DNA of 64,000 nt from QANA01 sp963665505. Lineage in GTDB: Bacteria; Bacillota; Clostridia; Christensenellales; Christensenellaceae. The notes beneath the pieces are model-generated. The model was not told the origin of the DNA and ran no database searches. It was given only the letters and a program-made list of their open reading frames with translations. The position numbers were made by a program, and so were the translations under genes. The stretch spans positions 930,001 to 994,000 of the forward strand of contig OY762275.1 in NCBI GenBank assembly GCA_963665505.1, written 5' to 3'. Positions 42,499 to 52,956 of the stretch are shown piece after piece (the stretch's first letter is position 1; every line of letters begins with the position of its first letter).

Positions 42499-45477
42499 AT
42501 GTTTACCAGAATAAAACGGGCGGTTTCTTTCTATAAGAGTGAGGACAAAAAGAGGATCTTTTCCACGATGCGCCTGATCCGCAGGCAGTACGGGCTTTCC
42601 GGGATGCTGCGGGCCATCCGCAACAAGGCCAACGGATACCCGGCCCTGTATAAAATGGGCGGCGCGCCCGGGGTGGCGTTCGACGCCGGCCTTTTCGGCG
42701 TGGAGATGGAAGACCGGGGCCGCGAGATCCTGCGGGAACAGCAGGCCGAGCTTTCGCCCGCGGAGATCGCCGCGCAGATCGAAGAATTAGAAACCGCGCC
42801 GCTTTTCTCCGTCGTCATGCCGCTGTATAACGCGCCCGTTCGGTGGCTGGAAAAGGCGGTGGGATCCCTCCGGGCGCAGCGGTATGCCAACTGGGAACTC
42901 TGCGCGGTGGACGACGGCTCCAAAGACCGTCGCTCCCTCTCCCTGCTACGCCAGATGATGCGCGAAGACACGCGCATCCGCCTGTTCTGTCGGGAAGAGA
43001 ACGGCGGCATTTCGGCCGCCTCCAACGATTCGCTCGCCATGGCGAAAGGGGAATATATCGCGCTCATGGACCAGGACGACGAACTGCCGCCCGACGCGCT
43101 CTTCTGGTTCGCAAAAGAGATCAACGAACACCCGGCGGCGGACTTTTTGTACAGCGACGAATGCAAGGTGGACGCAAGGGAAAAAGAAGAACGCATGTTC
43201 TCCTGCTTCTATTTGAAACCCGATTGGTCGCCGCTGCTGCTCGCCAACCATATGTACACCGGGCATCTCAGCGTTTACCGCACCGCCCTGGTGCGCGAAG
43301 TGGGCGGGTTCCGCAGCGAATACGACTTTTCGCAGGATTACGACCTGGCGCTGCGCCTGTCGGACGCGACGAAAAACATCCGGCATATCGAACGCGTGCT
43401 GTATTACTGGCGGATCATCCCGTCCTCTGCGGCTTCGGGTGGAAAGGATTTCGCGCGCGTTTCCAACATGGCCGCGGCATACGATTGGTACAGGCGCAAA
43501 AAACTGCCCGTCGTCATGGAAAAATGGTTCTATGGGAATTACGGCAGCATCGTACGGCCGGCCAACCCCAAAGTCAGCATCATCATCCCGTCGGATTCCT
43601 GTGAAAACCTTGAAATGTGCATCGACGGCCTGCTGCGCAAGACGTCTTATAAGAACATCGAAATCATCCCCGTGACTAATTCCCGGACGGCCGGGGAGCT
43701 GGAGGAAGAATTCCCCTATGTCGGGCAGATGCGCATCTGCCGCTACGATGAGGTCTACAATTTCTCGGATAAATGCAACAAAGGCGCTGGGGTGGCCGGG
43801 GGTGAGATATTGGTCTTTTTAAACGACGACGTCGTCCCGTACGGCACCGACTGGATCGAGCGGCAGATCGAACTGCTCTGTTATCCCGGGGTAGGGGGCG
43901 TTTCGCCGCTGCTGCTGCACGAAGATTCGTCCATCCAGTACGCCGGCATGATCGTGGGCACGCCCGGGCTGACCGGGACGGCGTTCAACGGCGTGCCTTA
44001 TCTTGCGCCCGTCCCCAACCCGTTCAAGCATGCGCTGCTGCGCAACATCTCGGTATTGAACGGCGCCTGCGCCGTGCTGCGCAGGACGGTTTTTGAAGAG
44101 ATCGGCGGGTTCGACGCCGTCCATACCCCCAACGCGCACTCGGACCTCGACCTCAGCCTCAAGCTGATAGAGAAAGGCTATACCTGCGCCTATACGCCCT
44201 ATGCGGTGCTGACGCATATCGGCAACCATTCCTGGGCGGAGAAAGACAAGGCGGACAAGGCCGACATCTATTGCCTCAAACGCTGGGGGCGCTATCTGGG
44301 CCGGGACCCGTATTTCACGGACAGCATGAAGTACATGCTGTATACCGATTTCCCTTATCTGTACAAGATCTATTCGCCGGAAAACCTGGCCGTCCCCAAG
44401 GGACCGGGCGCGCGGGATATTCTGTTCCTCTCGCACGAGCTTTCGCGGACGGGCGCGCCCATCGTGCTCAAAGACATGGTGCGGATAGCGCTGGAAAACG
44501 GCGATTTCCCGGTCGTGCTGGCGCCCTGCGACGGGCCGCTGCGGGAGGATTACCTCGCTATGGGCGTCACGGTGATCCTGGACGAATCCATGCAGCGCCG
44601 CAGCCCGATGTTCGAACGCTTCGCGCGCAACTTCGACCTGGTCGTGGCCAATACGCTGGTCTGTCACGACGCGGTGGAGCTGCTGCGGGGTTCGCTGCCG
44701 CCCGTGCTTTGGTGGATACACGAAGGTTCGTTCGCGCTCGATTCGATGGCGGGGTCTTTGCCTAAAACGCTGGATAAAAATATCCATGTCTATACGGTTT
44801 CAGATTATACGGCAGAGATACTCTCCAGGCGGGGCTTTAATTATAAACACCAAAACCTCTCCTGGGGCGCGGCGGATATCCAGTTGCCGCCGGCAGACAA
44901 ACCGGCGGACGGACCGATGACCTTTGTCGTCTCAGGCAGCATCGAAAAGCGCAAAGGGCAGGATATCCTGCTCAGGGCCATCGGCAAACTGCCCGAAGAG
45001 ATCCGCGCGCAAACCCAGTTCATCTTTGTGGGTAATCCGCTGGACAGGCAAATCTACGAGAGCATCCTGCACGATGCGAAAAAATATAAGAATATCCGCT
45101 ATCTGGAACCCATGCCGCGCGAAGAGGTGTTCGACCTCTACCGGCAGGCCGACTGTATATTGTTGGCTTCGCGGGACGAACCATTGTCGGTCGTCGCCGG
45201 GGAAGCGATGATCTTTTCCAAACCCGTCATCACTTCGGATGCGGGGGGCATGGCCGATTTTCTGCGGGACGGACAGAACGGTCTTATTTTCCACAGCAGA
45301 GACAGCGCGGCGCTGGCGGAAAAGATCGCCTATGCCGTGCAGCATAGGGAAGAGATGCGCCGGATCGGCAGGGAAGGCAGAAAAGTCTACGAAGAAAACT
45401 TCACAATGGCGCAGTACCGTAAGAACGTACAGCGCGTGCTGGACGAACTGACGGGGTCGGACTGCCGTCGGCAATAG
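42499..45477 (+). CDS. Three-domain glycosyltransferase (GT2-GT2-GT4)
   Basis: 992 residues. Domain 1 (about 98-330) is GT2: FSVVMPLYNAP, AVDDGSKD, DQDDELPPDALFW. Domain 2 (about 355-640) is a second GT2-like unit: VSIIIPS, FLNDDVVPYG, NGACAVLRR, and HSDLDLSL. Domain 3 (about 650-985) is GT4-like: LFLSHELSRTGAP, FVVSGSIEKRKGQDIL, RDEPLSVVAGEAMIF. It probably builds a repeating wall glycan or rhamnan-type polymer exported by the preceding ABC pair. GAGGAG precedes the ATG. Its last codons lie in a copy of the ~87-bp intergenic repeat. Confidence 0.88.
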   Translation: MFTRIKRAVSFYKSEDKKRIFSTMRLIRRQYGLSGMLRAIRNKANGYPALYKMGGAPGVAFDAGLFGVEMEDRGREILREQQAELSPAEIAAQIEELETAPLFSVVMPLYNAPVRWLEKAVGSLRAQRYANWELCAVDDGSKDRRSLSLLRQMMREDTRIRLFCREENGGISAASNDSLAMAKGEYIALMDQDDELPPDALFWFAKEINEHPAADFLYSDECKVDAREKEERMFSCFYLKPDWSPLLLANHMYTGHLSVYRTALVREVGGFRSEYDFSQDYDLALRLSDATKNIRHIERVLYYWRIIPSSAASGGKDFARVSNMAAAYDWYRRKKLPVVMEKWFYGNYGSIVRPANPKVSIIIPSDSCENLEMCIDGLLRKTSYKNIEIIPVTNSRTAGELEEEFPYVGQMRICRYDEVYNFSDKCNKGAGVAGGEILVFLNDDVVPYGTDWIERQIELLCYPGVGGVSPLLLHEDSSIQYAGMIVGTPGLTGTAFNGVPYLAPVPNPFKHALLRNISVLNGACAVLRRTVFEEIGGFDAVHTPNAHSDLDLSLKLIEKGYTCAYTPYAVLTHIGNHSWAEKDKADKADIYCLKRWGRYLGRDPYFTDSMKYMLYTDFPYLYKIYSPENLAVPKGPGARDILFLSHELSRTGAPIVLKDMVRIALENGDFPVVLAPCDGPLREDYLAMGVTVILDESMQRRSPMFERFARNFDLVVANTLVCHDAVELLRGSLPPVLWWIHEGSFALDSMAGSLPKTLDKNIHVYTVSDYTAEILSRRGFNYKHQNLSWGAADIQLPPADKPADGPMTFVVSGSIEKRKGQDILLRAIGKLPEEIRAQTQFIFVGNPLDRQIYESILHDAKKYKNIRYLEPMPREEVFDLYRQADCILLASRDEPLSVVAGEAMIFSKPVITSDAGGMADFLRDGQNGLIFHSRDSAALAEKIAYAVQHREEMRRIGREGRKVYEENFTMAQYRKNVQRVLDELTGSDCRRQ

Positions 45478-45570
45478 GCGTTTGACTGTACGGATTTAGC
45501 CGGTATTGGCGGCGATATAGAAACCTGCACGCGAAATGCTCTCCGCAAGGAGCCGGCAGGGGCCTCTTGC
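45465..45570 (+). repeat. Copy of the ~87-bp repeat overlapping a gene end
   Basis: GCGTTTGACTGTACGGATTT, then AGCCGGTATTGGC, CACGCGAAATGC and CCGCAAGGAGCC match 46434-46531 nearly base for base. The first part lies in the final codons and stop of the glycosyltransferase gene. Confidence 0.85.
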
Positions 45571-45602
45571 TTTTTTATAGGGAGATACGGTAAAGTAAAC
45601 GT

Positions 45603-46358
45603 ATGGAAGAAATCAGCAGTACCCAAAATGCCTATATCAAAACGCTGCGTTCCCTGAAGCAGAAAAAATACCGCAAGGCCCTGGGCAAATTCCTGGCCGA
45701 AGGGGAAAAATGCGCGGAGGAAGCGCTTGCCTACGGCGATACGGAAGCCCTGCTGGTGCGCGACGCCCTTCTGCCGCTGGCGGAAACGGCCCGGCAAAAA
45801 GGCGTGCGGGTTATTTTGTGTTCGGACGCGGTCCTGAACGCCGTCTGCGAAATCAAGACGCCGCAGGGCGCCGTCGCCGTCGTCCGGTGCAAAGAGCTGC
45901 CCTTTGCGCCGGCGGGGATCGTCGCGGCGCTGGAAGACGTGGCCGACCCGCAGAACGTCGGGGCCATTATACGCACGGCCGACGCCGTGGGGGCGGCGGG
46001 GGTCCTGCTTTCGCCCGGTTCGGCGGACCATACGTCGCCCCGGGCTGTCCGTGCGTCGATGGGCAGCGTGTTCCACCTCCCCATACGGGTGGCGCAGGAA
46101 TTCCTGCCCGCCCTCCGGGCGCTGCAAAACCGTGGGTTCCTACTGGCCGGCGGACACCTCGCGGGCAAAGAAACATTGCCCGCGGCGGGAAATATCTGTG
46201 TGCTGATCGGCAACGAGGCGCGCGGCCTTTCGCAGGCGGCCGCCGGCCAGTGCGACGCGCTGGTGCGCATCCCCCTCTATGGGAAAGCCCAAAGCCTGAA
46301 CGCCGCCGTCGCAGCCGGCCTGCTTCTCTATCAGGCCAAACAGAGCGGCCTGCGCTGA
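45603..46358 (+). CDS. SpoU/TrmH family RNA 2'-O-methyltransferase
   Basis: 251 residues. An N-terminal substrate-binding part (NAYIKTLRSLKQKKYRK..GKFLAEGEK) is followed by the knotted SPOUT domain with motif 1 DPQNVGAIIRTADAVGA, motif 2 IGNEARGLS and motif 3 IPLYGKAQSLNAAVAAGLLL. It methylates tRNA or rRNA; the exact site is unknown. It lies before pheST as in many Firmicutes. Confidence 0.9.
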   Translation: MEEISSTQNAYIKTLRSLKQKKYRKALGKFLAEGEKCAEEALAYGDTEALLVRDALLPLAETARQKGVRVILCSDAVLNAVCEIKTPQGAVAVVRCKELPFAPAGIVAALEDVADPQNVGAIIRTADAVGAAGVLLSPGSADHTSPRAVRASMGSVFHLPIRVAQEFLPALRALQNRGFLLAGGHLAGKETLPAAGNICVLIGNEARGLSQAAAGQCDALVRIPLYGKAQSLNAAVAAGLLLYQAKQSGLR

Positions 46359-46362
46359 CGGA

Positions 46363-46531
46363 TACGGATTTAGCCTGCGCAGCCGGCAGCGCGATCGATA
46401 AACGCCAAATGCCCCGGCAGGGCTGCCGTCGACAGTATGCGTTTGACTGTACGGATTTAGCCGATATTGGCAATGACGCAGAAACCCGCACGCGAAATGC
46501 CTTCCGCAAGGAGCCCCCGGCAAGGGGTTGC
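46363..46531 (+). repeat. Two tandem copies of the ~87-bp repeat
   Basis: ACGGATTTAGCC begins at 46364 and again at 46451, an 87-base period. The end of the second copy supplies TTGCAT used as the -35 of the pheS leader promoter. Confidence 0.85.
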
Positions 46532-46556
46532 ATAGGGGGACCGTATGTGATATAGT
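46528..46556 (+). promoter_or_regulatory. Putative promoter of the pheS leader
   Basis: TTGCAT (46528-46533), 17 bases, TATAGT (46551-46556). A TATAAT at 46561-46566 is an alternative -10. Confidence 0.5.
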
Positions 46557-46562
46557 AAGATA

Positions 46563-46830
46563 TAATCAAAAGCATGGAAGAGGCAAAGTAAGCCCGCCCG
46601 TATCTGCGGCAAAGAAAGTGCTCCGCCATCGGCTGGAAGCGGGGGCGCGCAGGGACGGCTGAAATTTCCCCTCGGAGCTTTCCCGCTGAGTAAGAGAAGA
46701 GTAGGCGGGGACGGCCGGGCGCCGTTATTGCCCAAAAGGCCGGCCCGGCAGCGTGTTTTTCCGGGGGACCGGTAAAGGCGGGTGGTACCGCGAAGCAGTT
46801 GCTTCGCCCTGTGGGGGGCGGAGTTTTTTT
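46563..46830 (+). promoter_or_regulatory. T-box riboswitch before pheST
   Basis: The leader holds AAAGGCGGGTGGTACCGCG (T-box, about 46774-46792) and a terminator CTTCGCCC...GGGCGGAG plus T7 (46802-46830). Uncharged tRNA-Phe should favour antitermination. Specifier not assigned. Confidence 0.9.
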
Positions 46831-46893
46831 ATTTGGGAAACAAGGATAAAGATTGCCCTTTGGGAAAAAACGATTTGCATAAAAGGAGACGCA

Positions 46894-47916
<1,023 letters not shown>

Positions 47917-47931
47917 AAGGAGGGTACGCAT

Positions 47932-50325
47932 ATGAAGATCCCTTATGGATGGCTGCAAGATTACGTCAAGACCGACCTTTCCCCGGAAGCGCTGGCCCGG
48001 GCCATGGTGCTGACGGGCAACGGGGTGGAAGAGATCGTGCCGCCCGCGGAGAATATAAAAAACGTCGTCGTCGGGCGCGTGCTCTCCATTGAAAAGCATG
48101 AAAACGCGGATACGCTTTTCGTCTGCCAGATAGATGTGGGCGCGGAAGAACCGGTGCAGATCGTGACGGGCGCACAGAACGTGCAGCAGGGCGACTTCGT
48201 CCCGGTGGCGCTGCCCGATTCGCGCCTGCCCAACGGCCTGCATATCAAGAAGAGCAGGCTGCGGGGCGTGGAGTCCTGCGGGATGTTCTGCTCGGGCGAA
48301 GAACTGCTGCTTAAAGAATCGGAATGGCCGGGCGCGGGCCTGCACGGCATATTGATCCTGCACGAGGGGACCCCCGGGCAGGATATGCGTGAAGTGCTGA
48401 TGCGGGACGATACCGTGCTCGATTTCGAGGTGAACGCCAACCGCGCCGACTGTCTTTCGGTGATCGGCATCGCGCGCGAGGCGGCCGCGGCCGCGGAAGC
48501 GCCGCTCAGCCTGCCCGACCCGACGTTCCGGGAAGCCGGCGGCAATATCGGCGACTATGTCCGCGTGACCGTGGAAGCGCCCGACCTTTGCCCGCGTTAT
48601 ATGGCCCGGGTCATCCGCAACGTCAAGATCGCGCAGTCGCCGCTGTGGATCCGCCGACGCCTGCGGACGGCCGGCGTGCGCCCCATCAACACCATCGTGG
48701 ACATCACCAACTTCGTCATGCTGGAGACGGGGCAACCCATGCACGCCTTCGACGATAAAGACATCCGCGGCCGGCACATCCTCGTGCGCCGCGCCCGGGA
48801 AGGAGAGTCCATGCGCACGCTGGACGGCAAGCTGCGTACGTTTACAGAAAACAACCTGCTCATCTGCGATGCCGTGGGGCCTATCGGCGTGGCGGGCATC
48901 ATGGGCGGCGAGAATTCGGAGATCAAGGACGATACCAGGACCGTCGTGTTCGAATCGGCCAATTTCACGTATGGCAATATCCGCCAGACCTCCCGCGCGC
49001 TCGGGCTTTCGACCGAGGCGTCGATGCGCTACGCCAAGGGTATAGACGCGCCGGTCGCCGAATATGCGCTGAACCGCGCCTGCCAGCTGGTGGAGATGCT
49101 GGGCGCCGGCGAAGTCGTCGCGGGCCACGTGGACCTTTTGGCGTGCGACCTTTCGGAAAAGAGCATCGCGGTCTCGGCCGCGGAGGTCAACGCTATCCTC
49201 GGGACCGATCTTCCGGTGGAAGAGATGGCCGCATATCTGGAACGCCTGTATATCCATACGCAGGTCGCGGGGCAGGAAATGACCTGCGCCATCCCCGGCT
49301 ACCGGCAGGATATCGCGGGGAAATCCGATATCGCCGAGGAAGTCGGCCGGATCTATGGCTACGGAAATATCCCCGAAGCGAACGATGCCGTCCGGTTGAT
49401 GCAGGCGCCCGGGGAAGACCCCGACGCGCAGAAAGACGCCCTCTCGCGCTATCTGGCGGCGGTGGGCTATTTCGAATGCGTCACCTATTCGTTCATGGGC
49501 ATGCAGGATCTGGATAAACTATGCCTGCCCAAAGACCATCCGCTGCGCCGCGCCGTCCGTATCCGCAACCCGCTGGGCGACGATACGGCCTATATGCGCA
49601 CGACGCTGCTGCCCGCGATGCTGGGGGTGGTCGGTACCAACCGCAAGCACAAGAGCGGCCCGCTCCGCCTGTTCGAGGCGTCAAGGGTCTTTTTGCCGGA
49701 GGAACTGCCGCTGACCGATACGCTGCCCGAAGAGAAGAAAACGCTGATCCTGGCCATGACGGAAGACGCGGGGGATTTCTACGCGCTCAAGGGCGATGTG
49801 CAGAACCTCCTGCGGCTGTGTGGCGTGCAGGCGGCGGAATTTTCCGCCGGCGGCGGGGCCTACCTGCATCCGGGCAGGAAGGCAGAGATCCGCTGCGCCG
49901 GCAGGCTGCTCGGGGAAATGGGGGAAGTCCACCCCGATATCCTGGCGAATTTCGGGGCCGACTGCCGCGTGATAATCGCCGTGCTGGATATGGACGCTTT
50001 GCCGGGGAAGAAGGAACAGCGGCTGTATGCGCCCATCCCGCGCTACCCTGCGATCGAGCGGGATATCGCCATCGTCCTCCCGCGGGAAGTGGAAGCGGGC
50101 GCCGTACTGGCCTGCCTGCGGGAAAACGGCGACGAATACCTGGAAAGCGCGGCGCTGTTCGATGTCTACGAATCCGGCGCGCTCGGCGAAGGGAACAAGT
50201 CGCTCGCATATTCGCTGGTATTCCGCTCACCCCTGGATACGCTCAAGGACGAGCAGATCGCGCACAGCATGGAAGAGATCCTCTCCGCGCTGGCCGCCCG
50301 TTTCGGGGCCAGGCTGCGGGAATAA
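47932..50325 (+). CDS. pheT: Phenylalanyl-tRNA synthetase beta subunit
   Basis: 797 residues, usual length. Order: tRNA-binding EMAP-like domain (about 40-150), B3/B4 editing region, B5 domain, catalytic-like core and the C-terminal ferredoxin-fold anticodon-binding domain (YPAIERDIAIVLPREVEAG..). AAAGGAGG precedes the ATG. Confidence 0.97.
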   Translation: MKIPYGWLQDYVKTDLSPEALARAMVLTGNGVEEIVPPAENIKNVVVGRVLSIEKHENADTLFVCQIDVGAEEPVQIVTGAQNVQQGDFVPVALPDSRLPNGLHIKKSRLRGVESCGMFCSGEELLLKESEWPGAGLHGILILHEGTPGQDMREVLMRDDTVLDFEVNANRADCLSVIGIAREAAAAAEAPLSLPDPTFREAGGNIGDYVRVTVEAPDLCPRYMARVIRNVKIAQSPLWIRRRLRTAGVRPINTIVDITNFVMLETGQPMHAFDDKDIRGRHILVRRAREGESMRTLDGKLRTFTENNLLICDAVGPIGVAGIMGGENSEIKDDTRTVVFESANFTYGNIRQTSRALGLSTEASMRYAKGIDAPVAEYALNRACQLVEMLGAGEVVAGHVDLLACDLSEKSIAVSAAEVNAILGTDLPVEEMAAYLERLYIHTQVAGQEMTCAIPGYRQDIAGKSDIAEEVGRIYGYGNIPEANDAVRLMQAPGEDPDAQKDALSRYLAAVGYFECVTYSFMGMQDLDKLCLPKDHPLRRAVRIRNPLGDDTAYMRTTLLPAMLGVVGTNRKHKSGPLRLFEASRVFLPEELPLTDTLPEEKKTLILAMTEDAGDFYALKGDVQNLLRLCGVQAAEFSAGGGAYLHPGRKAEIRCAGRLLGEMGEVHPDILANFGADCRVIIAVLDMDALPGKKEQRLYAPIPRYPAIERDIAIVLPREVEAGAVLACLRENGDEYLESAALFDVYESGALGEGNKSLAYSLVFRSPLDTLKDEQIAHSMEEILSALAARFGARLRE

Positions 50326-50358
50326 AAAACGGCCGGGGAGACCCGGCCGTTTTTTTAT
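50325..50358. terminator. Bidirectional terminator
   Basis: AAAACGGCCGGG-n-CCCGGCCGTTTT, between convergent pheT and a lipoprotein gene. Confidence 0.85.
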
Positions 50359-50765
50359 GGCCCTTTGCTTTGTTCGTAAATGTTTTTGAGCAGCGTATAG
50401 TCGAAGGCGCCTCCGGCAAGCCGCATCGTTTCCGCCGAACCGTTCAGTTGGAAAATGCCGGCTTCGTCCACGCTGATGGTCGCGGTCTGCTCGCCGTCCC
50501 GGGAGAAGTAGAGGGTGAATGCCGTGCCGAGGTCTAACTTCCTGTCGACGGGTGTGAGGGTCAGATCACTGCACATATTTTTCAATAGCGCAAGCGTCTC
50601 CGGGTCGGTCCCGAACATCGCGTAGCTGCTATAACTGTAGAAAATGGTGACGTCATCGGCATCCGGGACCGAAAAGCTGACGCCCCGCCGGCTGCAGCCG
50701 GCACAGAGAAATACGCCTGCACAGAGCAGGCACACAGTAAAAACAAAGAATGACTGTTTTTCCAT
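50355..50765 (-). CDS. Small lipoprotein
   Basis: 136 residues from the ATG at 50765, preceded by AGGAGG. Signal QSFFVFTVCLLCAGVFLCAGC gives a lipobox near Cys 24. The mature part is a small alpha-beta domain (VTIFYSYSSYAMFGTDPETLALL...). No family recognised. In-frame starts upstream lack a ribosome site. Confidence 0.65.
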   Translation of the reverse strand: MEKQSFFVFTVCLLCAGVFLCAGCSRRGVSFSVPDADDVTIFYSYSSYAMFGTDPETLALLKNMCSDLTLTPVDRKLDLGTAFTLYFSRDGEQTATISVDEAGIFQLNGSAETMRLAGGAFDYTLLKNIYEQSKGP

Positions 50766-50934
50766 AGCTTGCTCCTCCTGCCAATAAAATCCTTTGCGGA
50801 TAGAGGGTTCTATGCCGGTCGGGAGAATCCCTCTTTTTTTTTGCATCTTTTATGAAATCGTGCGTTTCCGCTTGAAGCCCCGCATAAAATACGGTATGAT
50901 AAACGTAGATTTTTTATGTTAGGAGATACCGCAT

Positions 50935-51405
50935 ATGCAAGACGAACAGAACAATTCCGCTTTTGAAGATAAACAAACGGCCCCGGCTTCCGGGGAACAA
51001 AACAACGGGGCGGCGCCGGCCGAGCAAGTGCCGCCGGCTGGCCCGGTGATGCTGCCGGCAGACCAAATGCCTCCGGCAGGCCAATACGTCCCCATGCCGC
51101 CGTACGGATTCCCGCCGCAGCCCAAAAAGCCGCAGGGCATGGGCATCGCTTCCATGGTGCTGGGCATCTGCTCCATCGTGCTGTTCTTCCTGCCCATCAT
51201 AGATATGGCCGTGGGCGTGGTGGGCCTGGTGCTGGGCATCGTCGCGCGCAGCAAAGACCGCGAGGGCGGGTTCTCGCTCGCGGGCATCATCACATCGTCC
51301 GTCGGCCTGCTGGTCGGTTTACTGGTGGTGGTCCTGCTGTTTGGACTGCTCGGGACGCTTGGTAATTTATTCTATTCCAATTTTTACTCGGGGATGTGGT
51401 ATTAA
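50935..51405 (+). CDS. DUF4190-type small membrane protein
   Basis: 156 residues. A Pro/Gln/Ala-rich N-terminus (about 1-65) is followed by two membrane helices (MGIASMVLGICSIVLFFLPI and ITSSVGLLVGLLVVVLLFG) around GLVLGIVARSKDRE. This Pro-rich tail plus two-helix unit is the common DUF4190 layout; function unknown. GGAGAT lies upstream. Confidence 0.75.
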   Translation: MQDEQNNSAFEDKQTAPASGEQNNGAAPAEQVPPAGPVMLPADQMPPAGQYVPMPPYGFPPQPKKPQGMGIASMVLGICSIVLFFLPIIDMAVGVVGLVLGIVARSKDREGGFSLAGIITSSVGLLVGLLVVVLLFGLLGTLGNLFYSNFYSGMWY

Positions 51406-51411
51406 GCCACA

Positions 51412-51450
51412 AACAAAAAAACAACGGCCCGTCCGTTGTTTTTTTGTTTG
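51412..51450 (+). terminator. Rho-independent terminator
   Basis: AAACAACGG-CCCG-TCCGTTGTTT with following T run. Confidence 0.8.
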
Positions 51451-51574
51451 TGCGCCGTCCGTCCGCAATTTACAAAAAACTTATATATGAAAAGCGTTGC
51501 AGGCTTGCCGGGAAGCCCTACCGGTGGTATGATTAATATAAATGTTTGTAGCGAGCAGCATAGGAGTTTTCGAC

Positions 51575-52246
51575 ATGCCCCAAAAAATCAAACTTGTCAT
51601 ACTCGACCTGGACGGCACGATCGCCGATACGATCCCCGACCTTGCTTCCGCCGTCCGCAGGACAGTCGCCAAATACGGCGACTTCGGCGACCTGCAGGCG
51701 CTGACCCGTTCATCCATCGGCAACGGCGCCCGTAAATTGCTGGAACGGGTGTACGATGCCCTTTCGATAGATAAAAAAGACCTCGAGGCCGACCTTGCCG
51801 CTTATAAAGCGCTGTACGCGCGGGAAAACTGCATCGACACCGTACTGTATAAAGGCACGATGCCGCTGTTGGAAGGCCTGAAAGCGCGGGGGATCAAGGC
51901 CGCGGTGGCCACGATGAAGCCGCGCGGCGCAGCGCAGGGCCTGCTGGCCCGCCTGGGGGTCCTGCCCTATCTGACCTGCGTCCTGTCGGCGGACGATATG
52001 CTCCGCCCCAAACCCGATCCGTGGAGCGTTTTTGAATGCGCGCGGCGGGCGGGCGTACGGCCGGAAGAATGCCTGATGGCGGGCGACGGCATGACCGACG
52101 TGGGCGCCGCCAGGAGCGCCGGCGCGGTGAGCGTAGCCGTGCTGGGCGGGTATTACGACCAGGAAAAAATGAAAAACAGCGGCGCCATGTATAAGATCAC
52201 AGACATAACGGAGATACTCGGCATCGTGGACGCCGTCAATCAATAA
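51575..52246 (+). CDS. HAD hydrolase, phosphoglycolate phosphatase-like
   Basis: 223 residues. Motif I LDLDGTIADT, motif II region AAVATMKP, conserved Lys in LRPKPDP, motif IV GDGMTDVGAA. Cap domain C1 helical (about 20-85). The ATG at 51575 follows TAGGAG at 8 bases; the one at 51542 has no site. It is 12 bases from the anti-anti-sigma gene. Confidence 0.88.
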   Translation: MPQKIKLVILDLDGTIADTIPDLASAVRRTVAKYGDFGDLQALTRSSIGNGARKLLERVYDALSIDKKDLEADLAAYKALYARENCIDTVLYKGTMPLLEGLKARGIKAAVATMKPRGAAQGLLARLGVLPYLTCVLSADDMLRPKPDPWSVFECARRAGVRPEECLMAGDGMTDVGAARSAGAVSVAVLGGYYDQEKMKNSGAMYKITDITEILGIVDAVNQ

Positions 52247-52258
52247 GGGAGAACATGC

Positions 52259-52579
52259 ATGAAGATAGAAAAGGAATTCGACGCGGCCCGGAACGCGTGG
52301 ATCTTCCGCCCCTTCGGGTATATAGACCTGTATAATGTCCCGGGGCTGAAAAACGCAATGGAAGAAGCCGAAGGCTACAACGTCATATTGTCCTGCGAAG
52401 AACTGACATACATCGATTCCGCGGGCCTCAGCGTACTGGTGGACAGTCTGAAAGCCCGGCAGGAAGAGGGTTGTTTCGTGAAGATCTGCCGGTTGAAGTC
52501 GTATCTCTACCGCATCTTTTGCCTGGCGAACCTGCAGGACAGCTTTGACATACGGGAAATAGAGGAGGCGGAACAATGA
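52259..52579 (+). CDS. STAS-domain anti-anti-sigma factor (SpoIIAA/RsbV-like)
   Basis: 106 residues, single STAS domain with the phosphorylation-site motif YIDSAGLSVLV (Ser about 60). When unphosphorylated such proteins bind the anti-sigma factor and free the sigma factor. Its stop overlaps the next start by four bases (ATGA). Confidence 0.85.
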   Translation: MKIEKEFDAARNAWIFRPFGYIDLYNVPGLKNAMEEAEGYNVILSCEELTYIDSAGLSVLVDSLKARQEEGCFVKICRLKSYLYRIFCLANLQDSFDIREIEEAEQ

Positions 52580-52944
52580 ACGGGGAAAGGGATTGCCTCA
52601 CGATCCGCCTGCCGGCATCGCCCCGGTACACGCTTCCGCTGCGGCTTTTGTTCGCCGGCGTGGCCGTGCGGATGGATTTTTCCGTGGAAGCGATAGAAGA
52701 TATCAAGATGGCGGTGTCCGAAGCCTGCGCCATATTGCTGGCGGGGACGGACGGCGGCAGCCTGGTCTGCCTGACCCGGGAAGAAGCGGACGCACTGTTC
52801 TTTGAGATGCGCGCCGAAGGCGGCGTGCGCGGGCAGAAGGACGACGGGATCTCCCGCGTCATACTCGAAGCGCTGGCGGATGAAGCCACATTTACATGTA
52901 AAGACGGACGCTGCACGGGGATACAAGTGCGCTTCAGGCTCTGA
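52576..52944 (+). CDS. Anti-sigma factor kinase-like protein (SpoIIAB/RsbW-like), degenerate ATP site
   Basis: 122 residues, shorter than the usual 140-160. VEAIEDIKMAVSEACAIL aligns with the N-box helix of RsbW/SpoIIAB, but the conserved Asn is replaced; the usual D-x-G-x-G is also not visible (GGVRGQKDDG), while ISRVILEALADEATF fits the following helix. It may bind the sigma factor without kinase activity, or partner switching here may use another kinase. Gene order anti-anti-sigma, anti-sigma, sigma supports the role. Confidence 0.7.
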   Translation: MNGERDCLTIRLPASPRYTLPLRLLFAGVAVRMDFSVEAIEDIKMAVSEACAILLAGTDGGSLVCLTREEADALFFEMRAEGGVRGQKDDGISRVILEALADEATFTCKDGRCTGIQVRFRL

Positions 52945-52956
52945 AGGAGTTTTTCT

